This document shows, piece by piece, positions 8,104 to 18,800 of a DNA stretch of 64,000 nt. This stretch comes from an uncultured Aquimarina sp. Lineage in GTDB: Bacteria; Bacteroidota; Bacteroidia; Flavobacteriales; Flavobacteriaceae. The stretch is from positions 62,001 through 126,000 of the forward strand of contig CANMWA010000002.1 of the NCBI GenBank assembly GCA_947501475.1. The letters are read 5' to 3'. The position numbers and the translations under genes are program-made. The notes beneath the pieces are model-generated. The model searched no databases. It was not told where the DNA came from and saw only the letters and a program-made list of their open reading frames with translations. How positions within the stretch are numbered: the stretch's first letter is position 1; each line of letters starts with the position of its first letter.

Positions 8104-8664
8104 TTATAATTTATATCCAAAAGAAAGCTGAATATTTCTACTACTCGCATCTATTCCTCCAGGAATACCTTCGTCATCTATAATATTTGAAATACCGAAT
8201 GCGTAGCGTAAATCAGCAAAAAAATTCTCGGTTAAATTTACCCCAACACCTGCAACAGCTGCAAAATCAAATGTATTAAAATTAGTTTCTAATACAGTGT
8301 TATCTTCCCACTCCCATATTTTAAGTCCAGCTTGAGGGCCAATATGAACATTGAATCTATCTTTAAAATTATATTTCAAAAATATTGGTAATTGTAGATA
8401 GTCAACTCTTAGTGTCTCATCGTCGTTTCCTTGTGATGAATACTGAAATTCTGGTTGTATACTTATCTTTTCTGTAATCGGAAATTCGGCAAGAAAACCA
8501 ACTACAAATCCAAATCTACTGTCTTCAAGGTTCTCAGGAATATCATCAGAGCTAATTGAACTGAGATTGGCACCTATTCGTACACCATAAGAACTCTCTT
8601 GAGCATTGAAATTAAATATTCCAAACAACAAAAAAAGAGTAAACCAAGGTAAGTGTTTCTTCAT
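8104..8664 (-). CDS. Outer-membrane beta-barrel protein (PorT/OMP_b-brl type)
   Basis: The 186-residue protein has a signal peptide ending FNFNAQ. Alternating strands follow, with YGVRIGANLSSISSDD near the N-terminus, FGFVVGFLAEFPITEKISIQPEFQYSSQG, FNVHIGPQAGLK and FADLRYAFGISN, and it ends with the aromatic-poor strand IQLSFGYKL. This is the pattern of small 8-strand barrels in Bacteroidota often annotated as PorT-family. True PorT has a specific T9SS role; nothing here shows that this protein is PorT itself. It stands alone between miaE and the polyphosphate operon. Ligand unknown. Confidence 0.8.
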   Translation of the reverse strand: MKKHLPWFTLFLLFGIFNFNAQESSYGVRIGANLSSISSDDIPENLEDSRFGFVVGFLAEFPITEKISIQPEFQYSSQGNDDETLRVDYLQLPIFLKYNFKDRFNVHIGPQAGLKIWEWEDNTVLETNFNTFDFAAVAGVGVNLTENFFADLRYAFGISNIIDDEGIPGGIDASSRNIQLSFGYKL

Positions 8665-8738
8665 AGTATAAGATTTTTTAGTTTTAATAAATTTGGGGTA
8701 ATTTTAATATAAATATACAGATTTTATGACTTACATAA

Positions 8739-9638
8739 TTAACCTTTAGTAAGTTTCTCATTATATAATGATTTAATAATCCCGTCAGATAGCCCAATTT
8801 TAGGCACAAAAATTTCTCGAGCATTGCTCCATTTCATAGCTGATAAATAGATACGAGTTGCTGGTATAATTACATCTGCTCTATCTTGATTAAGGTTTAA
8901 TTGCCATATTCTCTCTTCATAAGTTAGTGAGTTGAGTAACTCATAATAAGAACTTAAATATAAAAACGAGAGTGGTTTACCCATAGATTTACCACTATTC
9001 TTAAAAATATTATTAATATTTCCACCAGATCCTATTAAGGAAACTCTTTGGTAATCTTTCGTTTTTTCTTTGATCCAATTCTGTACATTTTTCCAAGCTT
9101 CTTCAGAGACCAAATTATTAAGAAGCCTTACTGTTCCTAACTTAAAAGATTTTGATGCTATGGTTTTACCATGATGATATAATGTAAATTCGGTACTACC
9201 CCCTCCAACATCGACATATAAATACGTCGCATCGGTATTGATCAATTCGTGCAAATCTGTCATTGCTATAATTGCAGCTTCATCTTTACCATCTATAATA
9301 TCAATCTGGATACCAGTTTTTTCTTTTATAAGCCCCACAAGTTGTTCTCCATTTTCTGCTTCACGCATAGCAGATGTTGCACATGCTTTATATTTTACAA
9401 CTTTATGGGTTTTCATCAAAAGTTGATATGCTTGCATGGCATCGATCATTCTTGTGATATTTTCTTCTGAAACTCGTCTGGTTTTAAAAACGTCTGCTCC
9501 TAATCGAATAGGTACCCGCACTAGACTTGTTTTTTTAAATCTGGTAGTCTTTCCTTCTTCTTCATGAATGCTGCTTATTAATAATCTAACTGCATTCGAG
9601 CCAATATCAATGGCTCCATATTTTTCTATGGTTAACAA
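8739..9638 (-). CDS. ppx: Exopolyphosphatase, Ppx/GppA family
   Basis: The product should hydrolyse terminal phosphates from long-chain polyphosphate or pppGpp. It has the ASKHA-type phosphate-binding motifs GAIDIGSNAVRLLIS (about 8-22), DVGGGSTEFTLY (about 143-154) and GSGGNINNI. At 299 residues it is the short two-domain form without the HD-like C-terminal extension of E. coli Ppx. The start is TTG (9636-9638); no in-frame ATG lies before the first motif, and the start is 4 bases after the ppk1 stop. Being last in sixA-ppk1-ppx supports polyphosphate rather than pppGpp as the main substrate. Confidence 0.9.
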   Translation of the reverse strand: MLTIEKYGAIDIGSNAVRLLISSIHEEEGKTTRFKKTSLVRVPIRLGADVFKTRRVSEENITRMIDAMQAYQLLMKTHKVVKYKACATSAMREAENGEQLVGLIKEKTGIQIDIIDGKDEAAIIAMTDLHELINTDATYLYVDVGGGSTEFTLYHHGKTIASKSFKLGTVRLLNNLVSEEAWKNVQNWIKEKTKDYQRVSLIGSGGNINNIFKNSGKSMGKPLSFLYLSSYYELLNSLTYEERIWQLNLNQDRADVIIPATRIYLSAMKWSNAREIFVPKIGLSDGIIKSLYNEKLTKG

Positions 9639-9642
9639 AATA

Positions 9643-11748
9643 TTAGTTTCCTAGTTTTTTTAAATAATAATCATAGGTTGCAATTTGCGACCTAACTTTA
9701 GTTTCATTGTTTCTAATGTACATATTATCTTGATCTTCAGAAAGTTTTCTTGCTTTTACATTATCATTCCAACATATATCAAATGTATCCATTAATTCTA
9801 ATTTGATATCCTCGTCATATATTGGGCATGAAATTTCTACTCTTCTATCCAAATTACGAGTCATCCAATCGGCAGAAGAAATATAAATTTTGGGATCTCC
9901 TCCATTTTCGAAAATAAATAATCTTGGATGTTCGAGGAATTTATCTATTACACTAATTGCGCGTATATTTTCGCTCATTCCAGGGATACCAGGTATCAAA
10001 CAGCAGATTCCGCGAATAATCAAGTCTATTTTTACACCGGCTCTACTGGCCGCATACAATTTGTCTATCATATCATAGTCACTTAAGCTATTCAATTTCA
10101 ATTTTATTCCTGCAGATTTACCTTCTTTACTATTAATAATTTCTTTATCAATCAATTTTATTAATGAAGTTCTTGTATAATGTGGTGACACTAATAAGTG
10201 TTTGTAACGATTTACTTTATAATTGATTTCAAAAAACTTAAATACTCTATTGGTTTCTTTTAGAATAGACTCATTGGTTGTAAAAAGTGTATAATCTGTA
10301 TAAATTTTGGCAGTAGATTCATTAAAATTTCCAGTACTAATAAATCCATAGCGTTTTAACTTTCCTTTTTCTTCTCGTTCTATGACACATGCTTTGCAAT
10401 GTACTTTTAACCCGGTTACTCCAAAAATCAAATTAATTCCTTCTCTTTGCATTTGTTCAGCATATCGTATGTTTGCTGCTTCATCAAAACGAGCTTGTAG
10501 TTCAATTTGGACAGTAACTTTTTTACCATTCTTGGCAGCATTAATAAGCGAACTAGCAATATGTGATATGTTAGCCAATCTGTATATGGTAATCTTAATA
10601 CTTTTTACCTTAGGATCTATGGCAGATTCTCTTAAAAACTTTACAGTATAAGAGAAAGTGTGATAAGGTGTATATTGCAAAAAATCTTTTTTTGCAATTT
10701 TATCCAACAAGCTTCCTTGTAGACTTAATCCAGATATAGTTAATGGCTGGATAGGTTGATAGACAAGATCTGTATTTTTTAGATCCGGAAAATTCATATA
10801 ATCCCTTCGATTATGATATCTACCTCCAGGAATTATACTATCGGTATTATCAACATCCATTTTTTCCATTAAAAACTCAAGAGTATCTTTTCCTATATTT
10901 TTGTCATAAACAAATCTAACAGGTTCACCATCTCTACGTGATTTTACACTACTAGATATTTTTTGAATAAAACTTTTACTGAGGTCATTATCAAAATCTA
11001 ATTGTGCATCACGTGTAATTTTGATCATGTGTGCAGAGGCACTGATATAATCAAAAATACTAAAGTTAATATGCATACAGTATCTAATTAAATCATCAAG
11101 AATGATAATATACTGTTTACCATCTTTTTCAGGAAGCACGACAAATCGATCTGTATTTTTTGGAATTTCGATAAGGGCATAAATCTTTTCTTTGGCCGTT
11201 TTGTTTAATATTTTTGAAATCCTATCTGCTACAGGTATTCTTTCTTTGAGGACAAGTTTTACTGCCAAATAGGCTACACTATCTTTTAAATGTGGAAATT
11301 GATCAAGATCATTTAGTATATAGGTAACTAATGCTGGGCTAACTTTGGTAATAAAATAATTTCTGATAAAAGCATCTTGATCTTCTGTCACTTGATTTTC
11401 ATCAATAATAAAAATATTGTGATGTTCAAGCTTTTCTTTTATAGTATCAATAGTTTTTAAACTTTGAGATTGTTGTTTAATAACTATTTTAGTAATCTTA
11501 TCTAAAAGATCACTTGCTGTTGTTCCTTTAAGTACATTTTTACCATCTTTACCAGCAAGATCTATTCTTTTAATTGTGGCATATCGAACCTTAAAAAATT
11601 CATCCAAATTATTTGAAAAAATCCCTATAAATCGCAATCTTTCTAATAAAGGTACTGTATCATCTGCAGCCTCTTGAAGCACTCTTGCGTTAAACTGTAA
11701 CCAACTTAATTCTCTATTAATATATTGATTTGTTAAAATCTCTTGCAT
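9643..11748 (-). CDS. ppk1: Polyphosphate kinase 1
   Basis: PPK1 reversibly makes polyphosphate from the gamma-phosphate of ATP. The 701-residue length and domain order (N-terminal helices with INRELSWLQFNARVLQEA, head domain, then two PLD-like catalytic domains) fit the family. The autophosphorylated His lies in LKVHCKACVIE, and STGNFNESTAKIYTDYTLFT follows. The second His of the E. coli active site (in the segment RYAHIGTGNFN, from memory) appears as Phe here (RYGFISTGNFN). The C-terminus has SSADWMTRNLDRRVEISCPI, as usual. Its start overlaps the sixA stop by one base and ppx follows after 4 bases, so the three genes should form one operon. Confidence 0.95.
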   Translation of the reverse strand: MQEILTNQYINRELSWLQFNARVLQEAADDTVPLLERLRFIGIFSNNLDEFFKVRYATIKRIDLAGKDGKNVLKGTTASDLLDKITKIVIKQQSQSLKTIDTIKEKLEHHNIFIIDENQVTEDQDAFIRNYFITKVSPALVTYILNDLDQFPHLKDSVAYLAVKLVLKERIPVADRISKILNKTAKEKIYALIEIPKNTDRFVVLPEKDGKQYIIILDDLIRYCMHINFSIFDYISASAHMIKITRDAQLDFDNDLSKSFIQKISSSVKSRRDGEPVRFVYDKNIGKDTLEFLMEKMDVDNTDSIIPGGRYHNRRDYMNFPDLKNTDLVYQPIQPLTISGLSLQGSLLDKIAKKDFLQYTPYHTFSYTVKFLRESAIDPKVKSIKITIYRLANISHIASSLINAAKNGKKVTVQIELQARFDEAANIRYAEQMQREGINLIFGVTGLKVHCKACVIEREEKGKLKRYGFISTGNFNESTAKIYTDYTLFTTNESILKETNRVFKFFEINYKVNRYKHLLVSPHYTRTSLIKLIDKEIINSKEGKSAGIKLKLNSLSDYDMIDKLYAASRAGVKIDLIIRGICCLIPGIPGMSENIRAISVIDKFLEHPRLFIFENGGDPKIYISSADWMTRNLDRRVEISCPIYDEDIKLELMDTFDICWNDNVKARKLSEDQDNMYIRNNETKVRSQIATYDYYLKKLGN

Positions 11749-12233
11749 TATCTTAATGATTTTGGGAAAATTATTAGTAAGTTTTTTCCTACTTTAATGT
11801 TTTTCCAAGAATTCACATCAAATTCTATACCTACTACCCCTGCAGTTGGTAGGTTATCAATTCTTTCATTACCGTAAAGGTTTGCAATAGAAGTAAGCGC
11901 GTGATTATGCCCAAAAATCATTAAAGTATTTATTTGGTCTTTACAATTTTTTATAACCTCTACAACACTGTGCCCTGAAAAGTCGTAAAGATCTGGTTCT
12001 AAACTAAATATATCATTTGATACATCTAAATGATCTAGTATGATTTTTGCAGTATTGTGAGCCCTCACTGCAGGACTACAAAGTATTAGATCAATAGGTT
12101 TCACTAGTGTTCTAAGCTCTTTGCCAATCAAATCTGCATCGCTAAGCCCTCTTTGATTTAATGGTCTTTTTTCATCAGACAGATCAAACTCCCAAGAAGA
12201 TTTTGCATGTCTTATCATGTATAAAGTTTTCAT
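11748..12233 (-). CDS. sixA: SixA-type histidine phosphatase
   Basis: The 161-residue protein belongs to the short histidine-phosphatase (phosphoglycerate-mutase-like) family. The catalytic RHAK lies in MKTLYMIRHAKSSWEF, with the second His in MIFGHNHALTSIAN. In E. coli SixA acts on phosphohistidine in phosphorelay and PTS proteins. Lying first in an operon with ppk1 and ppx, and overlapping ppk1 by one base (TAATG), it may act in phosphate or polyphosphate metabolism; this is inference. No signal peptide, so cytosolic. Confidence 0.87.
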   Translation of the reverse strand: MKTLYMIRHAKSSWEFDLSDEKRPLNQRGLSDADLIGKELRTLVKPIDLILCSPAVRAHNTAKIILDHLDVSNDIFSLEPDLYDFSGHSVVEVIKNCKDQINTLMIFGHNHALTSIANLYGNERIDNLPTAGVVGIEFDVNSWKNIKVGKNLLIIFPKSLR

Positions 12234-12619
12234 GAATAGAATACTATTTTAATGTATATGAAGTTATAATATACAAGTTTAAGAATTAGCATTAACAATT
12301 TTCAACATTTCGAACATAAAAAATATTTTTTTATTGAAACATTACAAAATAAGGGGAAGAAAACAGTAGATATAACATAAATTACCATGGCTTCATAACT
12401 ATAGTAACAGCTTGTAATTCAATGAAAATGAACACTATATAGCAATGGTTTTTATCGGTAAAAAATGTATTTACGTCGAAAACTTGCTTTTTTTCTTATA
12501 TAATTAGATGTTAAAATTTAAATTTACATACGGTTTTCCCTCAAACTAGAATGATTCCCAAAGAAATTATATGCACAATTCATTGAAGTATATTTTTTAG
12601 GGTTAAAAGAACAAGAGAA
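12234..12619. other. Intergenic region between divergent operons
   Basis: This 386-base AT-rich stretch should hold the promoters of sixA-ppk1-ppx (minus) and the OmpA-family gene (plus). I find no TAnnTTTG box on either strand, no small reading frame with a convincing start, and no strong hairpin. Confidence 0.4.
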
Positions 12620-14821
12620 GTGGAAAAAGAAACTATTAATAAAAGAAGTCTCGCCCGATTTCAAAATATTTACCTACTTACATTAGTGTTTGGTTTTTGT
12701 TATACTATTGTTTTTGGGCAAGTAGAAGTGCCTCTTAAAAAGAGAACTGAATTCACGTTTAAAGGTGATTTTAAGTTTGTTTCCAATACTATTTTAGGAA
12801 AAGTAAGTAATGATGATGGATCAGGTATATTTGATCCAAACAAAAGCTATAATGATGGTGGACTGAATAATCAATTCAAAATGGGGTTTATTGATATAGA
12901 CAATGACCCATCTACTTTTAATTCTAGCAGTGCTGATTTGGTTATTGAATCTGAATGTAATGCTATTAAACATGTAGGTTTATACTGGACAGCTGCTTAT
13001 GCAGATGAAAATAGAACACAAGATATTACTTCTGTAAAGATTAAATACCCTGGTAATACAACGTATACAACAATAACAGACGGACAAATAATACATGATT
13101 ATTATAATGATCCCGATGCGCTATTTAAACAATACTCATGCTATAAGGATATCACTAAAGAAGTACTTAATTTAGAAAACCCATTAGGCACATACACGCT
13201 TGCAAATATCCCAGCAACTACAACTGCAATAAATGATGATCAAATATTAGGTAATGGCCTTGCTGGCGGATGGACAATGGTAGTGATATATGAAGATGAT
13301 ACTAAACCAAGAAAAAGATTTTATGTCTATGATGGTTTTGTAAACATTGATTCTAAAGCTAAACCTGTAGCTTTCTCATTTGATAATTTTCAAACTATAC
13401 CTAATGGTGCTGTACATGGTAAAATTGGAGTTATAGCATTTGAAGGTGATAAAGGTATTAGAGGCGATCGTTTTCAAGTAATGTCTAACGAAACACATAA
13501 ATATAAAAGTTTGGCAGATGGCACCAACCCAATGAATAACTTTTTTAATGCAAATATTACAGAAAACGGAAGAAATGTAAAAACTCGAGTGCCTGCAAGT
13601 CAAAATACTCTGGGGTATGACGCCGATTTATTTGATATTAAAAATATTAGAAATAGTATAATAGGTAACAATCAAACTGAAGCAAAGTTTAGATTATCTA
13701 CTGATAATGATGGATATTCTGTAATGGCTGTAGCATTTAGTGTAGATATTTATGAACCCGCAATTCATATTCTAAAAAGATCAACATATGCTGATAATAG
13801 TTTTGTACATCCAGAAGACATATTATCACCTAATCAAGAAATCACATACAAACTTACCATATTTAATGATGGCAATGATGATGCAAAAAATACAATCATA
13901 AAAGATGTATTACCAAAAAATATTGTTTTTTCAGAAAAATCTCTAGTGTTACCATCAAAAAAGATCAAAGCTAAATATGATAACGAATCTAGAACACTAA
14001 GTTTTTCTGTGCCAAATAAAATGGTGAAAACTGATAGTGAATCATTTGAGATAAGTTATAATGTAATGGTAGATACCGGTTGTGAGTCCATACAATCAAT
14101 TGATGATATTTTGGTAGTAGATCAACCAGTAACAGCACAATTTAATGGCACATTAAACGAAACAACAAAATACTCTGAAGGATATAATCACATTAATAAA
14201 TGTAACTTACCAGACTATTACAAATTCAAACTTGCAATAGATATTAGCTCGCTAAATTGTCCTAATGCTAGCCAATTTGTGGTGATTCCGAAAAAGAAAA
14301 TTGATGGTAGCTTGGCACAGATAGAAACACCAGATTTTGACAAGACAAAAAGATCTAATAACACTAAAAGTGGCGGTATCTCACCAGAGGATATCAAAAA
14401 ATCTAATGAATCACCAGAATCACCTTTAAGATCTGATGTAACAATTACCAAAACTATAAATGACCTTATAAATCTAAATGAAATATATTTTGATTTTGAC
14501 AAATGGGATATTACTCCTAGAGCAGAATCCGAACTCAACAAAATAGTAGAGGTTATGAATAATGATTACCCAGATATGATTATTAAAATAGAAACTCATT
14601 CTGACAGTAGAGGTAATCATGATTATAATTTAGATTTATCTCAAAAAAGAGCAGCATCTATATACAAATACTTGGTTAGTCAAAATATTTCTGAAAACAG
14701 AATTCTATCATATGTTGGTTTTGGAGAAACAAGACCAGTCAACAATTGTTTAGACGGTCAGAATTGTGAAGAAGATGAATACCGCAAAAACCGAAGATCA
14801 AATTTTGTGATTATGGAATAA
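12620..14821 (+). CDS. OmpA-family protein with DUF11-like repeat
   Basis: The 733-residue envelope protein has a signal peptide (TM-like stretch about 18-32, ending FGQ). Next come a large beta-rich region of about 350 residues (GLYWTAAYADENRT, GGWTMVVIYEDD) and a DUF11-type repeat (EITYKLTIFNDGNDDAKNTIIKDVLPKNI). It ends in an OmpA peptidoglycan-binding domain from about 620 (IYFDFDKWDITPRAESELNKI, then ETHSDSRG and LSQKRAASIYKYLVSQNI). The start is GTG at 12620: an in-frame stop lies at 12584-12586 and no ATG occurs before the signal peptide. It should anchor surface or outer-membrane material to peptidoglycan. The first 350 residues resemble an adhesin-type head, but I cannot name the domain. 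Its stop is only 5 bases from the converging pdxH stop. Confidence 0.85.
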   Translation: MEKETINKRSLARFQNIYLLTLVFGFCYTIVFGQVEVPLKKRTEFTFKGDFKFVSNTILGKVSNDDGSGIFDPNKSYNDGGLNNQFKMGFIDIDNDPSTFNSSSADLVIESECNAIKHVGLYWTAAYADENRTQDITSVKIKYPGNTTYTTITDGQIIHDYYNDPDALFKQYSCYKDITKEVLNLENPLGTYTLANIPATTTAINDDQILGNGLAGGWTMVVIYEDDTKPRKRFYVYDGFVNIDSKAKPVAFSFDNFQTIPNGAVHGKIGVIAFEGDKGIRGDRFQVMSNETHKYKSLADGTNPMNNFFNANITENGRNVKTRVPASQNTLGYDADLFDIKNIRNSIIGNNQTEAKFRLSTDNDGYSVMAVAFSVDIYEPAIHILKRSTYADNSFVHPEDILSPNQEITYKLTIFNDGNDDAKNTIIKDVLPKNIVFSEKSLVLPSKKIKAKYDNESRTLSFSVPNKMVKTDSESFEISYNVMVDTGCESIQSIDDILVVDQPVTAQFNGTLNETTKYSEGYNHINKCNLPDYYKFKLAIDISSLNCPNASQFVVIPKKKIDGSLAQIETPDFDKTKRSNNTKSGGISPEDIKKSNESPESPLRSDVTITKTINDLINLNEIYFDFDKWDITPRAESELNKIVEVMNNDYPDMIIKIETHSDSRGNHDYNLDLSQKRAASIYKYLVSQNISENRILSYVGFGETRPVNNCLDGQNCEEDEYRKNRRSNFVIME

Positions 14822-14826
14822 GGTCA

Positions 14827-15468
14827 TTAAGGAGATAGCCTATCTACCTTCCAACCTTCATGTTTCAGATATCTAATACGATCATGTAAACGATTTGCCC
14901 TTCCTTGCCAGAACTCGAATTCTACAGGGATCACATTATAACCTCCCCAAAATGGAGGTTTTTCTATTTCTGCGTCTTTATATTTTTCTTCAAGAGATTT
15001 AAGTTTTTGTTCTAAAATTTCTCTAGAATCTATCAATTCGCTTTGATGCGATGCCCAAGCACCTAATTGACTACCTATCGGTCTAGACTTGAAATAACGA
15101 ATACTATCTTCTTCTGTTATTTTTTGAGCTATTCCTTTAACAATGACTTGTCGCTCTAGGTTAGGCCAAAAAAATGAAATACAAACTTTATTATTATTGG
15201 CAATTGCTTTTCCTTTTTCTGATAGATAGTTGGTATAAAAAACAAAGCCATTTTGATCATAATGCTTCAATAGCACTATTCTTGCTTTGGGAAACCCATC
15301 AATTCCTGTTGTAGTAATTGTCATTGCATTAGCTTCTTCAACTCCCCCAGCCTTCTCTACTTCTTCAAACCAATTAGAAAATAACTTAAAAGGTAATTCC
15401 GGAAGGTTTTTTTCTACCAGTACACTTTTATTATATGATTTTCTATAGTTAGTTAAATCTCTATTCAT
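14827..15468 (-). CDS. pdxH: Pyridoxamine 5'-phosphate oxidase
   Basis: PdxH oxidises pyridoxamine or pyridoxine 5'-phosphate to pyridoxal 5'-phosphate with FMN and O2. The protein shows ARIVLLKHYDQNGFVFYTNYLSEKG (FMN and substrate binding), SFFWPNLERQVIVKG, SRPIGSQLGAWASHQS and the C-terminal signature VEFEFWQGRANRLHDR. The start is ATG at 15466-15468 (MNRDLTNYRKSY, 213 residues); a TTG six bases upstream in the same frame is less likely. Monocistronic, cytosolic dimer. Confidence 0.94.
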   Translation of the reverse strand: MNRDLTNYRKSYNKSVLVEKNLPELPFKLFSNWFEEVEKAGGVEEANAMTITTTGIDGFPKARIVLLKHYDQNGFVFYTNYLSEKGKAIANNNKVCISFFWPNLERQVIVKGIAQKITEEDSIRYFKSRPIGSQLGAWASHQSELIDSREILEQKLKSLEEKYKDAEIEKPPFWGGYNVIPVEFEFWQGRANRLHDRIRYLKHEGWKVDRLSP

Positions 15469-15897
15469 AGTCAATATTACAAATCAATTAATGAAACAAT
15501 AAAACCTTAATCAAAGTTACATATTAAGTAAATAATATTTCAAATAAATATTGAATAAAAGTAGACACATACTACATAAAATAAAACACACTTCTTATCC
15601 AATATTGACACAAAAACTTGAACTCCTCTATGAGTATGGTAAGAAAAATTAGTAAATATTTAACAAATGGAACATTTGTACCTGAAATTGAAACATATGT
15701 CATAACAAATTAACAAAATTCAAACTTAACTTTCTAATCCTATAAAGTAATTATGGTTTTACACTATAAAAACTACGGTTAAACTAATGAAAAAATATGA
15801 TACATATAATATACATTAAAACATAGATAACATTAAAAGCAGGTAAAATGCTTTTCAAATAGTAAAATTCATTTTTTTCACCCCAATCTAAATCAAA
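15469..15897. other. Intergenic region upstream of the large adhesin
   Basis: This 429-base AT-rich gap separates pdxH (minus) from the T9SS adhesin operon (plus). It contains one small perfect inverted repeat (ACAAATG-GAA-CATTTGT, 15663-15679) that could be an operator. No TAnnTTTG promoter box, small gene or RNA was seen. Confidence 0.4.
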
Positions 15898-18800
15898 ATG
15901 AAAAAACCATTACACCTACTAAAATCTAGTAAACTTGAAAATTATTATAAAAATTTATTATGCATATCAAAGATTATAATAAATATTAAAAAAGATTTAG
16001 TACTAAAAAATATCATCTATCTTTTGGTATTTATTAGTTCTTCTTTACATGCTCAAGATTTCATAACTACCTGGCAAACAACAATTGCTAATGAAACTAT
16101 TACACTACCAAATAGTGCTCCCGGTGTTTATAATTTTAATATCGATTGGGGAGATGGTACTATCGAAAATAATGTAAATGTTACTAATCATACACATACC
16201 TATGTAATCCCAGGTATATATACAGTACGTATCAATGGTTTATTTCCCAGGTTTGATTTTGAAGCTGTACCCACTAGTAGACTTAATTTATTGTCTGTTG
16301 AACAATGGGGAGCAATAGCATGGTCTAGATTAAGCTTTTTTGAAGCACCTAATTTTAACATTAACGCCACAGATGCTCCGGATCTCTCTAATGTTACTGC
16401 TTTTGACAATTTATTCAGAAATGCAACAACAGTTAATGCTGACCTTTCTGGTTGGAACGTATCGACCATAACTAATATGATTAATACTTTTTCTGGAGCT
16501 ACAGCTTTTAATGGAGATATTAGTACCTGGAATACGAGTAATGTCCTAAACATGGCATTCATGTTTGCTGGCGCAACTTCTTTTAATCAAGATATTAGTG
16601 GATGGAATACTAGTATGGTCAATACAATGGATTTTATGTTTGCCAGTACTTCAGCTTTTAATCAGAATATAGGCGGTTGGAATACCAGTATGGTCAACAA
16701 TATGGGGTCTATGTTTAGAAATAGCCCCGTATTTAATCAAGATATTAGTGGATGGAATACTGGAAACGTGAATAACATGTCATTTATGTTCTTTAATACT
16801 CCTTCATTTAATCAAGATATCAGCGGATGGAATACTGGTATGGTTAATAATATGACCAGAATGTTTAATTCTGCTACTGCATTTAATCAAGATATTAGTG
16901 GATGGAATACTAGTATGGTCAATACAATGGATTTTATGTTTGCTAATGCCACTGCTTTTAATCAGGATATTGGAGGGCTAGATATAAGCGGTGTATTAAA
17001 TATGGCCAATATGCTTGATAATTCAGGAATTTCTCAAGCAAATTATGATGCTATATTAATTGGCTGGGCTGCACAAACGGTGCAAAGTGGTGTAAATCTA
17101 GGAGCAAATGGATTGTTGTACTGTATAGGAGAAACTGCCAGGAATACCTTGATAAATGCTCCTAATTCATGGACCATTACAGGAGATACAAATGATTGTT
17201 TTACATCGGCTTTTATTACAACATGGCAAACTACTGTCGCAAACGAAACGATTACCCTTCCCAATAATGGAATACCAGCAGAATATAACTTTACAATAGA
17301 TTGGGATGATAGTACAATAGAAAATAATGTGACTATCCCAAGCCATCAACACACTTATACTACTCCTGGTACTTACACGGTAAGAATTAGTGGTCAATTT
17401 GAAAGGTTTGATTTTGAAAATGTACCTACAAACGCTACTAACCTATTATCAGTAGAACAATGGGGTGGTTTAGCAGTTTCAAGTTTAAGTTTTATGGGTG
17501 CATCTAATTTCCAAATCAACGCAACAGATACTCCCGATTTATCCAATGTAACTTCCTTTTTCAACCTATTTAATGGAGCTTCTGCCGTAAACGCAGATCT
17601 TTCCGGTTGGGATGTATCAACCATTACTAATATGAATCAAACTTTTTTTGATGCAGTGTCTTTCAATGGAGATGTTAGTACTTGGAATACCAGTAATGTT
17701 ACTACAATGAATTTTATGTTTGACAATGCAGCGGTATTTAATCAGGACATTAGTGGATGGAATACAAGCAATGTTACTGATATGAGAAGTATGTTTTTGG
17801 ACGCTCTTGCATTCAACCAGGATATTGGAGGCTGGAATACCAGTATGGTTAACGATATGAGAAGCATGTTTAATAATGCCGAGTCATTTAACCAGGATAT
17901 TAGTGGTTGGAATACTAGCTTAGTCAACACCATGAGATTTATGTTTTCAAGAACGGATGTTTTTAATCAAGATATTAGTGGTTGGAATACTGGTAATGTA
18001 AATGATATGAGTCTTATGTTTAATGAAGCTATGGTGTTTAATCAAGATATTAGTGGTTGGAGTACTTCCATGGTCAATAATATGGAGTTTATGTTTAATA
18101 ATGCTGCTGCATTTAATCAAGATATAGGCGGATTAGACATAAGTTCGGTAACAAATATGACCAGTATGCTAGACAATTCTGGTTTATCTAAATCAAATTA
18201 TGATGACACATTAATAGGCTGGGCAGCTCAATCTGTGCAAAGTAATGTTCCTTTAGGTGCTGCTGGACTTACCTATTGTAGAGGGCAAAATGCTCGTAAT
18301 ACACTAACCAATGCCCCCAATTCGTGGACGATAACAGGAGATGCGTTAAGTTGTACAACCATACAATTTAATGCATCAACGGCAAGTGATTCAGAATCAA
18401 GTGGAGGAAATTTGCCTCTATTATTTATTAATGGATCTATTACTGTTGCTTCAACTATTACAGTTACTAACCCAGGTACCGGTTCTGCAACTGTCGTAGA
18501 CGATTTTACATTTACTACGCCTCAGGTTATAAATATTCCAATAGGAGTATATGATGGTACTTCTGCAACTGCTATTTCGATACCTACACTAAGTATTATT
18601 AACGATAACAATGTAGAAAATGCAGAAACCATAGATTTTACTTTAGGATCACCCACAGGTGATCCAGAGCTTATTTTAGGTACTAATACAACCCATACCT
18701 ACACCATTAATGATGATGATCTAACAGGACTTACTATTTCTATTGGATCTCCGGTAAATGCTACCGAAGTACCCCTACCCGCGACAACAAATGCTAGCTT

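Noticed and set aside
8104..8664. PorT, a core T9SS protein
   Set aside because: Only the general small barrel pattern fits; nothing distinguishes it from the many other OMP_b-brl proteins of the phylum.
16432..18183. Regular repeats resembling a CRISPR-like or tandem satellite array
   Set aside because: The 75-bp units stay in frame and encode DUF285 repeats; no unique spacers or cas genes are present.
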